From the NCBI RefSeq assembly GCF_963259705.1, contig NC_081844.1:107501965-107565964 (forward strand): DNA of 64,000 nt. Reading direction: 5' to 3'. This document shows, piece by piece, positions 31,360-41,484 of this stretch; positions within the stretch are counted from its first letter, which is position 1; every line of letters starts with the position of its first letter. The notes beneath the pieces were generated by a model. It saw only the letters and a list, made by a program, of their open reading frames with translations. It was not told the origin of the DNA and ran no database searches. Source of the stretch: Myotis daubentonii. Its lineage: Eukaryota > Chordata > Mammalia > Chiroptera > Vespertilionidae. Both the position numbers and the translations under genes were made by a program.

Positions 31360-31940
31360 AAAAACACTGCGTGGGGCGCCCAGCGAAGGTCCCTGGAAGG
31401 GAGCGCGGAACAGGGACTGGCAGCCGGCGGCTGTGGGCCAGGCATGGCCAGCCCCTCCTCCCCGCTCTGGAGCACGTGTGTCTGGGGGCCGCGGGACGAG
31501 CAATGTGATGTGATGACTGTTTGGGGTTCACTCATTTGTGGCGGAAACCCTGCCTTTCATGGCTAGTCTCTCGGTGCACACAGGTCCCTGAGATGTGTAC
31601 CTCCATGGGCTCCAGGACCACACTCGTATTATGCTGTGATGACAGGACATATGAGTCTTGCAATGGCCCCAGTACATTCTTCTTTTCTGCTGTTTCATCC
31701 AGGACTCATTTGTTTTGCAAAGAACAGCAACCTACTCAAACGGTCGCATCAGGCTCCCAGGGAGTGTCATGGAAAAAGCCCAGGAAAGCCGGTGGGTTGA
31801 CAGGAGGCGAAAGGTCACCGGCCACCCCTGCCTTCCCTCCCCACCCTGCCTCCTCCCGTCCTGGGCTGTGGGGCGTCTCTGCCGATTTGTTCTCTTCTCC
31901 GGCCTCCCTCTGGACACGGCTTCGACTGTCTGCTTTCCAG
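31360..31940. other. Unique sequence
   Basis: No gene recognised. The 145-codon frame at 31521-31958 has no known domain. Confidence 0.4.
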
Positions 31941-31944
31941 CCTA

Positions 31945-32060
31945 CAACAGCTATTTAATTTTTAAAAATTTATTATTTTTTCACAGACTTTATTGAGGAC
32001 TAGCTGGCAAATATGTAACTGCATATGGAGTGTGCTAATTTGGTTTACATAGACGCTGTG
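31945..32060 (-). mobile_element. Old L1 fragment (reverse)
   Basis: ACTTTATTGAGGACTAGCTGG and CAAATATGTAACTGCATATG, followed by TGTGCTAATTTGGTTTACAT, resemble reversed L1M 3' UTR text (tttattgaggtataattgacatat). Confidence 0.5.
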
Positions 32061-32461
32061 GACTGGCATCAGAAAGGCCCTATCTGGCAGGTCCACCGTT
32101 AACGTCACGCTTACTGGGGAAAAGCTAAAGGCCGTTCCTCTAAGTCAGAAAGAAGACAAGGCCCTGCCCCCCTCATCGCTTCCATTCCACAAAGTCCTGC
32201 AAGTCGCTGCCACGGCGATTAGGCAGGGAACGCAAATCGAGGGCCTGAGACTGCGTGTCCCAGGTGGTGCGAGGGGGGAGGCCTGGGGCCAGATCGGGAG
32301 CATTTAAAGCTAATTGATGGCGCGTGGGAGAGGCTCAGAACTTCCACCAGCAGGAGGCGTTCTCCCCGCGGGTCTGCTGGGCTTTGAACTAGAGACTGGA
32401 AGAAAGAATGAGAGAGGACGGGCCAGATGGCAGGAAGGAGCCCACCGTCTGTGGGGTGCTG
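32061..32461. other. Unique sequence
   Basis: GC-rich mixed sequence before the CTCF-like core. No gene or repeat recognised. Confidence 0.3.
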
Positions 32462-32475
32462 GTGCCCTCTAGTGG
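32462..32475 (-). promoter_or_regulatory. CTCF-like core motif (reverse)
   Basis: GTGCCCTCTAGTGG is the reverse complement of CCACTAGAGGGCAC, a 14/14 match to the CTCF core. It points toward the forward core at 21815. Confidence 0.55.
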
Positions 32476-32589
32476 CCACATGGAGAATCACCTGCACATC
32501 CCTCTGGGAACCCATGAATTCATTATAGCCAATAGGGCCACTTGCGCCTGGTAGGAAACGGATTTTGACCCGTAGCTGGGTGAGGCGGA

Positions 32590-32725
32590 AAGTTCAGGAA
32601 CCGTGGGGTCAAAGAGACCTGGGTTCTAACTCTTTCCCATCACTGTCTGGCCTTGGACAAGCCCTTTAACTTTGCCAAGTCTCCTTTTTCTGTCTGCAAA
32701 GTGGGCACGATGGAGGGGGAGACCC
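32590..32725 (+). repeat. MIR SINE
   Basis: GGTCAAAGAGACCTGGGTTC, then CACTGTCTGGCCTTGGACAA, GCCCTTTAACTTTGCCAAGT and TTTTTCTGTCTGCAAAGTGG follow the MIR consensus in full order. Confidence 0.85.
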
Positions 32726-33635
32726 TGACCTTCCTGGCCTCTCTCTTGTTGGTCCTGTGTTTTTGGTCTCCCTTTCCTCCTACTCTTAGCACCCACCTTT
32801 TGTCCTTGGAGACTTAGAGAGTGCCCCCCACCATGGCTGAGAAGACTGAGGGTCCCCGGGGAAAGCCGTGCCAGTGTGCCCTCAAAGGGTGACTCTTCCC
32901 CGTGCAGCCGACCTGCCCTGGGTTCCTCAGAGTGGGGGACATAGTCAGCCCTAAGGAGTATGTGATGAATGAATGAAAGAACGAACGCACAAGTGAGTGA
33001 GCCCAGGGACCACGGGGGTGGGAGGCATTTCGTGCGGAACGTGTACCAGAGAGAGCACGTTGTAACATGTGTGTGGAGAGCAGATAATATTCATTCGCAC
33101 ATTATTTCTACTCTGCATTCTAATAGGTTTACCATAAAATAGGGCCTCTGGGCCGGAAAACAGGACATTCCTGGGGAAAACGATTTAAAGTGTAATGTGG
33201 TTGCTGCGAACGCGCACACCGAGTGGGCAGGGCAGGGAGCGGCAGGAGACGGGGCGTGGAGTGGACGGCAGCCGGTAAAGACCAGGAATACAAACAAGAA
33301 GCCACCAGAGCAGGCAGCTGGCGGGAGCTTTGCTTGGCCGGCAAGTTAAAAGCCACAGAACCCGACATCCGCATGTGGATTCCTGAGGAAGAACAGGCGG
33401 TTACAGAACCTTCTCCTCCCGCGGCCCCCAGGCCAGTTCTAGGAGAATGCTCCAGGTGGGCGTGGAGGTGGGGCTGAGGCCGGGGCTGGCCTCAGATGGC
33501 AGGATGAGTGTGACGTCTCTGAAACTATCATGCTCACTGACTCACAGCGGGCGCAAAGGGCCTGCCCAGGGCACAGCACTGGCCCGAGCTGTCCACCTCC
33601 AGGCACGGCAGCGACTTCTATTCTGTGAGTCACAC
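32726..33635. other. Unique sequence
   Basis: ATGAATGAATGAAAGAACGAA at 32962-32982 resembles an L2-type (TGAA)n end. Otherwise no gene or clear repeat is seen. Confidence 0.35.
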
Positions 33636-33639
33636 CTTC

Positions 33640-33765
33640 AGCTGTGAAATGGGGAAAACTGCTTCCCCGTATCTGATGTGATTAGTCCCCATTTTGCAGA
33701 CAAGAAACACGAGTCTCAGAAGTTGAGTGATCGGCCCAAAGTCACAGAGGACAGAAATGGTGCCG
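33640..33765 (-). repeat. MIR SINE (reverse)
   Basis: GTCCCCATTTTGCAGACAAG, AGTCTCAGAAGTTGAGTGAT and CGGCCCAAAGTCACAGAGGA match the reverse MIR core in order. Confidence 0.85.
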
Positions 33766-33914
33766 GGGACTTCTCCCTGCCTCGTTCCTCTACGTCCTCG
33801 TCACCGGCACAGAGAGGCACAAAGGCGATGCCATGGAATATTGTAAATACGGGAGGGGGTGGCTGAGTCAGGGCCCCTCGGGGTCAATGCAGCGTGCTAG
33901 CCTGGCGAACAGAG

Positions 33915-34132
33915 CAAGGCCAGCCCATTTGCATATTTAAAAAGAGAAATACAGGACATATCCATTTCATCAATGACTTTGCTCCGAGGAGTCATGCTCA
34001 ACATTTACACTGAGAATTACCACGTGGTCCTCCTAGCCGCTCTGTACATAAGGCCTTAAAGTCGACACCCAAATTATTGTCCTATGTTAATCACTGGCGA
34101 CTTAGATGATCATTGCTGAATGCACACTGTGG
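33915..34132. promoter_or_regulatory. Candidate conserved non-coding element with POU octamer
   Basis: Contains CCCATTTGCATATTTAAA (octamer/POU core ATTTGCAT), CATTTCATCAATGACTTTGC, CTTAAATTATTG-like TAAT cores and TTAATCACTGG, directly upstream of a CTCF-like core. The texture is low-CpG with no repeat signature. Confidence 0.35.
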
Positions 34133-34146
34133 CCACTAGGTGGCGG
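34133..34146 (+). promoter_or_regulatory. CTCF-like core motif
   Basis: CCACTAGGTGGCGG fits the CTCF core at 14 of 14 positions, forward, preceded by CTGTGG. It lies outside recognised repeats. Confidence 0.55.
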
Positions 34147-34361
34147 AGTTGTAAAGCCAGAGGCCCAAGAGCTGGAGGAATCAAGAGCTAGAATCTCCTA
34201 GGTCAGCCTCAGAGATCACAGCTAAGCTCCTGTCTGATAGCCCTGAGGTTTAGAGGCAAAAGAGACTTCTTCCTCTCTAAAATCATTCCCCCTTTTGCAA
34301 TCAGGGGCTCATTGTTTAATACAAATCTGGCATACCCCCCCCCCCCAAGTCAACTCTTTTG

Positions 34362-34630
34362 GTTTCTATCCATCCATTCACCCATCCACCCACCCACCCA
34401 TCCATTCATCCACCCAACCATCCAACCATCCGCCCATCATCCATCCATTCACCATCCATCATCCATCCATCTACCCACCCACCCATCTATCCATCCACCC
34501 ACCCATCCATTCACCATCTGTCCACCCATCTACCAATCCATCCACCATCCATCCATCCATCATCTATCCATTCACCACCCATCCATCCACCCATCCATCC
34601 AATCCACCATCCATCATCCATCCTTCCAGA
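34362..34630. repeat. (CCAT)n / (CACC)n tetranucleotide array
   Basis: About 270 bases of CCATCCATCCACCCA-type repeat with interruptions. All three forward frames stay open and give His/Pro/Ser/Ile repeats, which are not proteins. Confidence 0.95.
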
Positions 34631-34639
34631 CTATGATGG

Positions 34640-35115
34640 TTTAAAAATACACCTTAAAATTCGTTTTCACTCTTCCCATTGAGAAGTGGGGGCTATGTGC
34701 CTTTCCCTGGAAACTGGGTGGGCTTCTGCAACCATTGAGTGGTGGCAACGACACTCTGTGGCTTCTGAGACTGGTGATAAAAGGCAGTGCCTCCTCCACA
34801 TTAGTTTCTGGGACACTCACTCTTGAAGGCACCATGTACAGTTGAGACCAGCTGCTATGAGAAAGCCCAGACTAGCCCACACCGAGAGACCAGCACCCGG
34901 GAGACCACTGGGAAGGCCAGGACATACTGGAAGAGAGACCCTGGTCAGCTCTCAGCCGCCTCAGACCCCAAGAGTCCAACTTCAACCAGATGAGATGCTG
35001 AGCCAGAACCGCCATCTGAGCCCTAACTCAATTCCTGACCCCTGGAAACCAGGAGCCATAATACAATTGTTTTAAGTCACTACCTTTGGGGGTGATTTGT
35101 TGCATAGCAATAGGC
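34640..35115 (+). mobile_element. Old solo LTR (MaLR/MLT1-like)
   Basis: Ordered family matches: TGTGCCTTTCCCTGGAAACT, CTTCTGAGACTGGTGATAAA, GGGACACTCACTCTTGAAGG, GCTATGAGAAAGCCCAGACT, AGAGACCAGCACCCGGGAG and TTGTTTTAAGTCACTACCTT, ending GGGGGTGATTTGTTGCATAG then CAATAGGCA. The terminal 'gttttaagccactaagttttggggt...gtta.gcagcaatag' pattern is diagnostic of this LTR class. There is no viral internal region. Confidence 0.78.
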
Positions 35116-35644
35116 AGCGGAGACACCTGCTCCATCAGATAAGGCCTCGCTCAGAGGGCAGCCCATCCCAGGGGGAGAGGACGCTGCCTTGGAGGAAGCA
35201 GTCAGGTGGCCACGGGAGCCACAATTCATTCAGGGGCCGAGGGAAACAGTTTGGTTGTAAACAAGACGCTGCTGAGCTCGGCCTTGGAGAGCTGCCTGGG
35301 CGTTGGACAGAAGGCCTGGCCTGTGACTCCATACGGCACATGCAAGATGGCTTTCTGTTATCTGACGCCTTGAGGTCGGTCCTCAACATTTGGCTGCCCT
35401 TATCTGACTCACCTCTGATATTTCCTCTTCTGCCTGAAGCGTGAGACATGCTTGCAACGCAAAGCTGAATCCCTCCCAGAGCAAAAGAAAGAGAATTCAG
35501 GGAAGACATAAAAATTAGTCAATACTGAACATTTCTACCATAGGACCGGACATTTTGGCAGATTATTAGAAAGAATGCAATGCTGACTATGATTTTTTTT
35601 TTGGGCAGGCTTATCTAGGCACCACGTTCATTTTCTAATATATA
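35116..35644. other. Unique sequence
   Basis: No gene recognised. The 124-codon reverse and 115-codon forward frames have no known domain. Confidence 0.4.
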
Positions 35645-35842
35645 TATATTTTTATTGATTTCAGAGAGGAAGGGAGAGGGAGAGAGAGAAACATCAATGA
35701 TGACAGAGAATCACTGATCGGTTGTCTCCCTCATGCCCCACATTGGGGATCGAGCCCACAAACCAGGCATGTGCCCTGACCAGGAATTGACCTCCAGGTT
35801 TATAGGTTGATGCTCAACCACTGAGCCACACTGGCCAGGCCA
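35645..35842 (-). mobile_element. VES SINE (reverse)
   Basis: TATTTTTATTGATTTCAGAG, ACATCAATGATGACAGAGAA, then TTGGGGATCGAGCCCACAAA and reversed head TGATGCTCAACCACTGAGCC. TTCATTTT occurs on both sides (the 5' copy followed by CTAATATA), a likely target duplication. Confidence 0.93.
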
Positions 35843-36059
35843 CATTCATTTTTTTATGTGAGATTGAGACTCAGATAAAAAACAATGTCAGTGGTTATTT
35901 CTGGGAAATGGATTATGGATAATTTTACTTTTTGCTTATCACTATTTTTTATGCGTTTCACATAAACTTATATTAATTATTAGGAAAGTCATGTTATGAC
36001 CTTGGAGTTGCTGTGGCTCATTAAGTAACACACTAACAGCCAATAGAGGAAAGAACTGA

Positions 36060-36520
36060 TGAGCTATGGTATTAAAACTGACATCTACTGATCAATAACT
36101 TAAAAAAAAGAAAAAGGAAGCCACAAAGGGAGAGAAACATATAAATAATAGAGGATTGATATCCCAAACATATAATGTTCACAAATCCTATATAATAAAA
36201 GCATAGTATGCAAATTGTCCCCTCGACCGGAGTTCTTCTGGGAGTTGGACCAGGGGGCGGGCTGGGCGGGGGAAGGGAGGGAGGCCCTGGCCAGCAGTCG
36301 GCAGCCGGCAGCCACTAGGGGCCCTACCAGAGCACAGATTTCGTGCACTGGGCCTCTAGTCAATAATAAAAGGGCAAAAAGTTCAATTTAAAAATAGGCA
36401 AGAGTCATGAACAGATATTTCATTGCAGAGAAAGAGCAAATGGCCAGCAGGCACAGGAAATGCTACTCGATTTCATGAGGACTCAGAGCAATGGGAATGA
36501 AAACACGGACACCGTGCTAT
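36060..36520 (+). mobile_element. L1 ORF2 fragment split by a Helitron
   Basis: GATTGATATCCCAAACATAT before, and GGGCAAAAAGTTCAATTTAA, AATAGGCAAGAGTCATGAAC, AGATATTTCATTGCAGAGAA, GCAAATGGCCAGCAGGCACA after, the Helitron 36186-36359 follow L1 ORF2 text (ggcaaaagacatgaacagacatttctccaaagaagatacaaatggccaac) in order. Stops make it non-functional. Confidence 0.75.
36186..36359 (+). mobile_element. Short non-autonomous Helitron, 174 bp
   Basis: Starts TCCTATATAATAAAAGCATA after A (36185), ends CGTGCACTGGGCCTCTAG before T (36360). Most of the interior, including the CTCF-like palindrome, is missing. It is a minimal end-to-end derivative with intact termini. Confidence 0.93.
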
Positions 36521-37270
36521 TTCACATCCACCACACGAAAACGTTCAAACGGCCTCCAACGCCAAGGGCTGGCCACCACATGCGGCTCCAGGCGCTCTTC
36601 CCGTGCAGACGGAGCAACAGTGGCCGGGCCACTTTGGAGAACATTCCGACTCCGCGAGTGAAGCGGACAAAGGCCGCTCCTCAGACGCTGGAGACTCCCA
36701 CCGGCCTCTGCAGCCCCCCCTCCCCCTCCTGTGCCGGGGAGGGTGGCTGCCCCTCAGGGAGAGCACGGGCCGACTTCCTGCTCCCAGCTGGACGGGAGCA
36801 GTGGCTTGTGGGAGGGAGGCAGAGTGGGGAGTGAGTCCTTTTCCCGCCTCTCCCTTTGCTGGACCAGGCTTAGCGGTGGCTGTGACCTTCCAGGGAACAC
36901 CGGGACGCCTGCCAGCAGCCGCTCTGGCTCATTCCTGGTCCTGGGACAGCCCTCCCCGCCGTTCATGGGTGCTGACAGCTCCCTGCGGTGTCAGCCCCAC
37001 AGGCTTCCCCCCTTCCAGCACCTCTACCTGGAAAACTCTCCCGGGAGCCTCCGAGCCTCCCAGCTCCCAGCTCCCAGCTCCCAGCTCCTGTTGCAACCCG
37101 GCTGACATCACCTGGGACCCAGGAACCCACTTCTCGAGGCACCCCGCGGCCGCACCCTGACAGAGGCCTACAAAAAGCCACACATGCGGACGCACATGAC
37201 TTGAAATTCCCCCAGGGCCGCATTTTAAAAAGTAAAATAAAATGGGTGAAATGAGTTTTAATAATAGTTA
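36521..37270. other. Unique GC-rich sequence with a 7-bp tandem repeat
   Basis: Contains four to five CCAGCTC units at 37061-37089. No gene is recognisable in the 185-codon frame at 36603-37160. Confidence 0.4.
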
Positions 37271-37274
37271 ACCT

Positions 37275-37535
37275 ACCCCTGGCCGGGGTGGTTCAGTGGT
37301 TAGAACATTGGCCTGTGCCCAGAAGGGTCTCAGGTTGGATTCCCAGGCAACTACCTGGGTTGCAGTGTCAATCCTCAGCCCCAGTTGGGTACATGTGGGA
37401 GGCAACCAATTGATGTGTCTCTCTCACATTGTTTCTTCTCTCTCTACCTCCCTCCCTCCCTCCCTCCCTCCCTCACTACCTTTCACTCTTAAAAAAATCA
37501 ATAGAAGAAATATCCTCAGGTGAGGGTTAACAGCA
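37275..37535 (+). mobile_element. VES-type SINE, older subfamily, with (CCCT)n tract
   Basis: Head CCCTGGCCGGGGTGGTTCAG, TTGGATTCCCAGGCAACTAC, body with (TCCC)n at 37444-37475, and 3' end ATATCCTCAGGTGAGGGTTA. The TCCTCAGGTGAGG terminus matches the reversed copies at 9587 and 15202. TTAAC occurs at both flanks. Confidence 0.88.
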
Positions 37536-39534
37536 AAAATAATATTTAACCGAGTATATTCAAATATCATTTCAACATGCAATTCCCATAAAGGTTATTG
37601 AGATATTTTACATTGTTTTCCTACACACTACGTCTTCGAAATGGGGCGTGTATTTTACGTCCACAGCACATCTCATTGGGGACCAGCCACAGGCGGGAGC
37701 GGCTACTGCAGTGACATCATCGTGTGAGAGGAAGTCCTGCCTCAGGTCCCCAGGACAGAGCCTGGCCATCCACACACCCAGAAAGGGAGTGTCTCTTTTG
37801 GTTCCAAATATTTCTCACCCACCTTGCCCCAGCCAAACACTCCCTGAGCCCAGGGGGGTTTCGGCAGCACGTAATTGAAAGACTTGGGAAACAGCACCAG
37901 CTACAGAGACTCGGACTGGATAGGGGGTGGGGGTGGAGGTGGGGGTGGGGGGCACGTATGCCACGTCTCCCTCCCCCTTTCCCTCAACATCTCCCGGCCA
38001 AGCCACGCCTTCTGAGTCCCAGCACCTCCTGTGATTTGCAAACGCCACAACCTCCCTGCCTATTGTGCATCGGTGGTGTTTTCCTGACCTCAGCGTGCAC
38101 ACACCACGTCCTGTGTGTGTCTGTGGGATCTGATTCAGGGACAGGAGCTCCTGGGCAGAGCTGGCTCTTACAGAACCCAGGTCCAGGAGGGTCAGCATAT
38201 CACTTTTGCTGTGGGATGCGACCCAAATGCAGATTCCAGGCGAGCACCTGGCCAGCCTTCCTCAGGTCAGGGGCCATGCTTGGCCAGCAGAGATGAGCAT
38301 CCTGGTTAACAACCTCACTGACGCCTAAGACCGTGTCCAGCGCAAAACACTGGATCCTCCGAAGGAAGTGGAGGGTCTGTGAGCAAAAGGAGGGCGGACG
38401 GAAACAGGTGCCGGCGGACAGAAACCGTCATGGCCCTCGTAACCCTGCAGGCACACGCTCCCTTCAGCCTTCAGCACCCTGGCCTGGAGCCTCAGCCTGT
38501 ATCCCCTCCCTCCATCCTTAGTACAACGCCGTTTATGGAATCCACAGGGCAGCATGCAACCCAGCCTCCTCCCCACGCGCCCTTGCTGATTAAGTGGCAC
38601 AATAGACGTGGAAGCCCTTGGTGAATTGCCAAGTCGTTTACAGACGTGAGTTATCACCATCACGTAGCGCGAGGCTCTGCTGCTGCAGGGCTGAGCTGGG
38701 GAGAGGCTGGGGGAGCCTGCGAAGCAGCTTCGAGGGGGCTTACTGGGTCTGGGAGGGAAAGAAAAGGCTTCTTTGGGTTGTTAGCTTCTGAATAGCTGGC
38801 CTCCCTGCTGATCAAGTAAACGACTTCCGGAAATCCCACTGCGCCAAGCCTCAGACTGGGCGAAAATGAAATGGGGAGGGCCCAGGAACCTCACTGCCAG
38901 AGGGAAGAATTCTACTATGTCCCTCCCCTTTCCCATCAGCCCAGCCCGCCCCTCCTCCAGGGGCGAACCCTAATCGGACTATGCCACTCTTCCCAGCACA
39001 GTGACTGGCTCAGAGAGGCAGGAACTCAGCCCAAGCCAATCCGGACACAGCTTTCCCTGGCAGCAGATCCAATCAGAGGGAAGCCTGGTATTTTTTAATA
39101 GCTGGGGAAAAGAAAATGTCCCTCCAGGGTGGGGTGTGCATGTGAAGTCTGGAACATTCTAGCGTTTTTGCGCTGTGAGACTGTGTCAGAGTAATCTGTT
39201 CGTCCGTCATCCAGGGGCTGCTGGCCAGACCCGGCAGTTGCCATTGTCTACGACAGTGGGATATACTTTCCAAAAAAACTTTCAGAGCTATTGTGACCCC
39301 ACTTTTGCCTTGGTAACCCAACACAATCTCCAGCTAGTAAAACAGAACCTCTCTTGACCATTTGGGTAGTCTTGCTAGTACACTGGTTTCCTTCTGCCCT
39401 TGTACCCGACATGCATTCCTAAGTTCTTATCTTTGCTCGGTTTATGCTTTTACTTTTTCTACAATGCTGTATGGCTTCTCTTCACTTCCAAGTTCTCTCC
39501 CTCCGATTGCACATGAATGACTTTCCTTTTCTTT
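37536..39534. other. Unique sequence with a G-rich tract
   Basis: A G-rich tract (37924-37955, GGGGGTGGGGGTGGAGGTGG) can form a G-quadruplex. The GGTTGTTAGC...AGTGACTGGCTCAGAGAGGC part at 38760-39110 recalls an old repeat that I cannot name. No gene was recognised; the 190-codon frame at 37724-38296 has no known domain. Confidence 0.4.
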
Positions 39535-39790
39535 TTACTTTATCTTTATTGTTGAAAGTTTTACAGATGTCCCCTTCCTCCCCTCATTGACCCACTCAAC
39601 CCTGTCCCCCCCCCCCCACTGGCCTTCACCACACTATTGAATGGGTTATGCATATATGCATATAAATGCTTGGTTAATCTTTCCCCCCACACCCTCACCT
39701 TGCCTCTGAGATTTGCTAGTCTGTTTCATGTTTCTATGTCTCTGGATCTGTTTTGTTCATTAGATTCCACATATGAGAGAGAACACTTGA
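39535..39790 (-). mobile_element. Bat L1 3' UTR (reverse)
   Basis: TTTATCTTTATTGTTGAAAG and TTTTACAGATGTCCCCTTCC, then the C-run and GGTTATGCATATATGCATAT, and CTGTTTTGTTCATTAGATTC are the reverse complement of the same L1 3' UTR seen forward at 40304-40620 (TCTGTAATACTTTCAACAAT, AATAAGCTGACGAACAAAAT). The two pieces lie within 1 kb in opposite orientation. Confidence 0.8.
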
Positions 39791-39801
39791 ATGACTTTTT
39801 C

Positions 39802-40025
39802 TTTTTTTTAAAACATCAACATTTTAAAATATATTTTTATTGATTTCAGAGAGGAGGGGAGAGGGAGAGATAGAAACATCAATGATGAGAGAGACACATT
39901 GATTGGCTGCCTCCTGCATGCCCCCTATTGGGGATTGAGTCTGAAATCCCAGCACATGCCCTGACTAGGAATCGAACCATGATCTCCTGATTCATAGCTC
40001 AACCACTGAGTCACGCCAGCTGGGC
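39802..40025 (-). mobile_element. VES SINE (reverse) with perfect 14-bp TSD
   Basis: Inserted in the reversed L1 tail. TGAATGACTTTTTC flanks it at 39788-39801 and 40026-40039. The body reads AATATATTTTTATTGATTTC to the reversed head CATAGCTCAACCACTGAGTC. A young insertion. Confidence 0.95.
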
Positions 40026-40084
40026 TGAATGACTTTTTCAATGGTGAGACCAAGGTGTTGGTTTCTTCCCTATCTTATATTAAA

Positions 40085-40303
40085 CTAGAGGCATGGTGCA
40101 CGAAAATAGTGCACCCAGGGGCGTCCCCTCATCCTGGCCTGCTCCCTCTTGCAGTCCAGGAGCCCTCAGGGGATGTCCAACTGACGGCTTAGGCATGCTC
40201 CCCCTGGAGTTGGACGTCCTTAGTGCTGCCATGGAGGTGGGAGAGGCTCCCGCCACCACCACTGTGCTCACCAGCCCAGGAGCCCAGCATTGCGTTGGGC
40301 AAA
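40085..40303 (-). mobile_element. Helitron 3' fragment, minus orientation, 5' truncated
   Basis: Read on the minus strand it ends TGCACCATGCCTCTAG at 40085, next to A (40084), and carries the family's GGGAGCCTCTCCCACC and TCCGACTG-type segments. The 5' terminus is missing; sequence passes directly into L1 at about 40304. A TCCAACTGACGGCTTAGGC / CCTGGAGTTGGACGTCC inverted pair remains. Confidence 0.85.
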
Positions 40304-40880
40304 GTAAGCCCGTCCGAGAAAGACAAGTATCACATGGTCTCACTCACATGTGGAATCTAATGAGCAAAATAAGCTGACGAACAAAATAGATCCAGAGACA
40401 GGAAGCACGGAACAGACTGGTGAATCCCAAAGGTAAGGTGGGGGTGGGTGGGTGGTGGATGGGAAGAGATCAACCAAAGAACTTGCAGGCATATATGCAT
40501 AACTCATGGACACAGACAGTAGTGTGGTGAAAGCCTGGGGCAGGGGGCAAGGGTAGGCTAGAAGGGATCAATGAGGAAGAAGAGGGGACATCTGTAATAC
40601 TTTCAACAATAGAGATTTCTTAAAATTTTTTTTTTCCAATATATTTTATTGAGTTTTTACAGAGAGGAAGGGAAAGAGACAGAGAGTCAGAAACATCAAT
40701 GAGAGAGAAACACCGATCAGCTGCCTCCTGCACATCTCCTACTGGGGATGTGCCTGCAACCCAGGTACATGCCCTTGACCGGAATCGAACCTGGGACCTT
40801 TCAGTCCGCAGGCCGACGCTCTATCCACTGAGCCAAACCGGTTTCGGCAGATTTCTTAAAAATTTTAAAAAAGAATCAAC
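40304..40880 (+). mobile_element. Bat L1 3' UTR (forward), split by VES
   Basis: AGTAAGCCCGTCCGAGAAAG, ACAAGTATCACATGGTCTCA, CACATGTGGAATCTAATGAG and TCTGTAATACTTTCAACAAT are the forward 3' end of a carnivore/bat-type L1. A VES SINE at 40626-40848 interrupts it near the end. Confidence 0.85.
40626..40848 (-). mobile_element. VES SINE (reverse) with 13-bp TSD
   Basis: AGATTTCTTAAAA flanks the element at 40613-40625 and 40849-40861. The reversed head reads ATCCACTGAGCCAAACCGGT, placing it with the copies at 31126 and 41269. Confidence 0.95.
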
Positions 40881-41268
40881 CAGATGCTTCTGAAGTTAGA
40901 ATTTGTTTAGGGTATATTGTGGATGCAAATAAAGTTACATTAAAAAAAAATAGCAAACCCTGCCCCCCCCCCCCCGCCCCCAAAGCCAAGAGAAAGTATC
41001 CTAGCATGTACAAGAGCATAGAATTGAATATATTTGTGACTTTCTGATCCATGCTCCAGTCTGTCCAGTTGCAGATGAGATTTGGTCATTCTACTTCTAC
41101 CCTTCATGTTTCACCTACCTCCACATTCTAAATCCTACCCAGGGGTTCTTGCCTGGACCAGGGGAAGTTGTTTTCTACGCATAATGGAAAGTTTTACCTT
41201 TTGAGTCGTTGCTGTCCTTTGTATTTCTCTGTGCCCACCACTCTCTCAGTTTAAGATCAAATTATATG
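40881..41268. other. Unique AT-leaning sequence with C-run
   Basis: A C-run at 40964-40981. No gene or clear repeat is seen. Confidence 0.35.
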
Positions 41269-41355
41269 GCCCTGGCCGGTTTGGCTCAGTGGATAGAGCG
41301 TTGGCCTGTGGACTGAAGGGTCCCCGGGTTTGATTCTGATCAAGGGCACATCCCC
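41269..41355 (+). mobile_element. VES SINE 5' part, truncated at a Helitron junction
   Basis: GCCCTGGCCGGTTTGGCTCA through GGGTTTGATTCTGATCAAGG and GGCACATCCCC, then an abrupt switch to Helitron sequence. The TC-rich body and tail are absent. Confidence 0.9.
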
Positions 41356-41483
41356 GGGGGCAGCTCCTGCATTGAGCGTCTGCCCCCTGGTGGTCAGTGC
41401 GCATCATAGCCACCGGCTGGTTGTCCTGTCCGGTAGTCCAGTCGTCCGGTCTTAACGGTTGCTTAGGCTTTTATATATATAGA
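41356..41483 (-). mobile_element. Helitron 5' fragment, minus orientation, fused to VES
   Basis: Starts GGGGGCAGCTCCTGCATTGA in the middle of the family's CTCF-like palindrome and ends GGCTTTTATATATATAGA at 41483 before T (41484), the reverse of a Helitron 5' end. The intact core CTGCCCCCTGGTGG lies at 41380-41393. The other arm is cut exactly at the VES junction. Confidence 0.9.
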
Positions 41484-41484
41484 T

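Noticed and set aside
34295..34682. His/Pro/Ser/Ile-rich open frames over the CCAT array
   Set aside because: All three frames are open because the tetranucleotide repeat lacks stops; this is the repeat itself.
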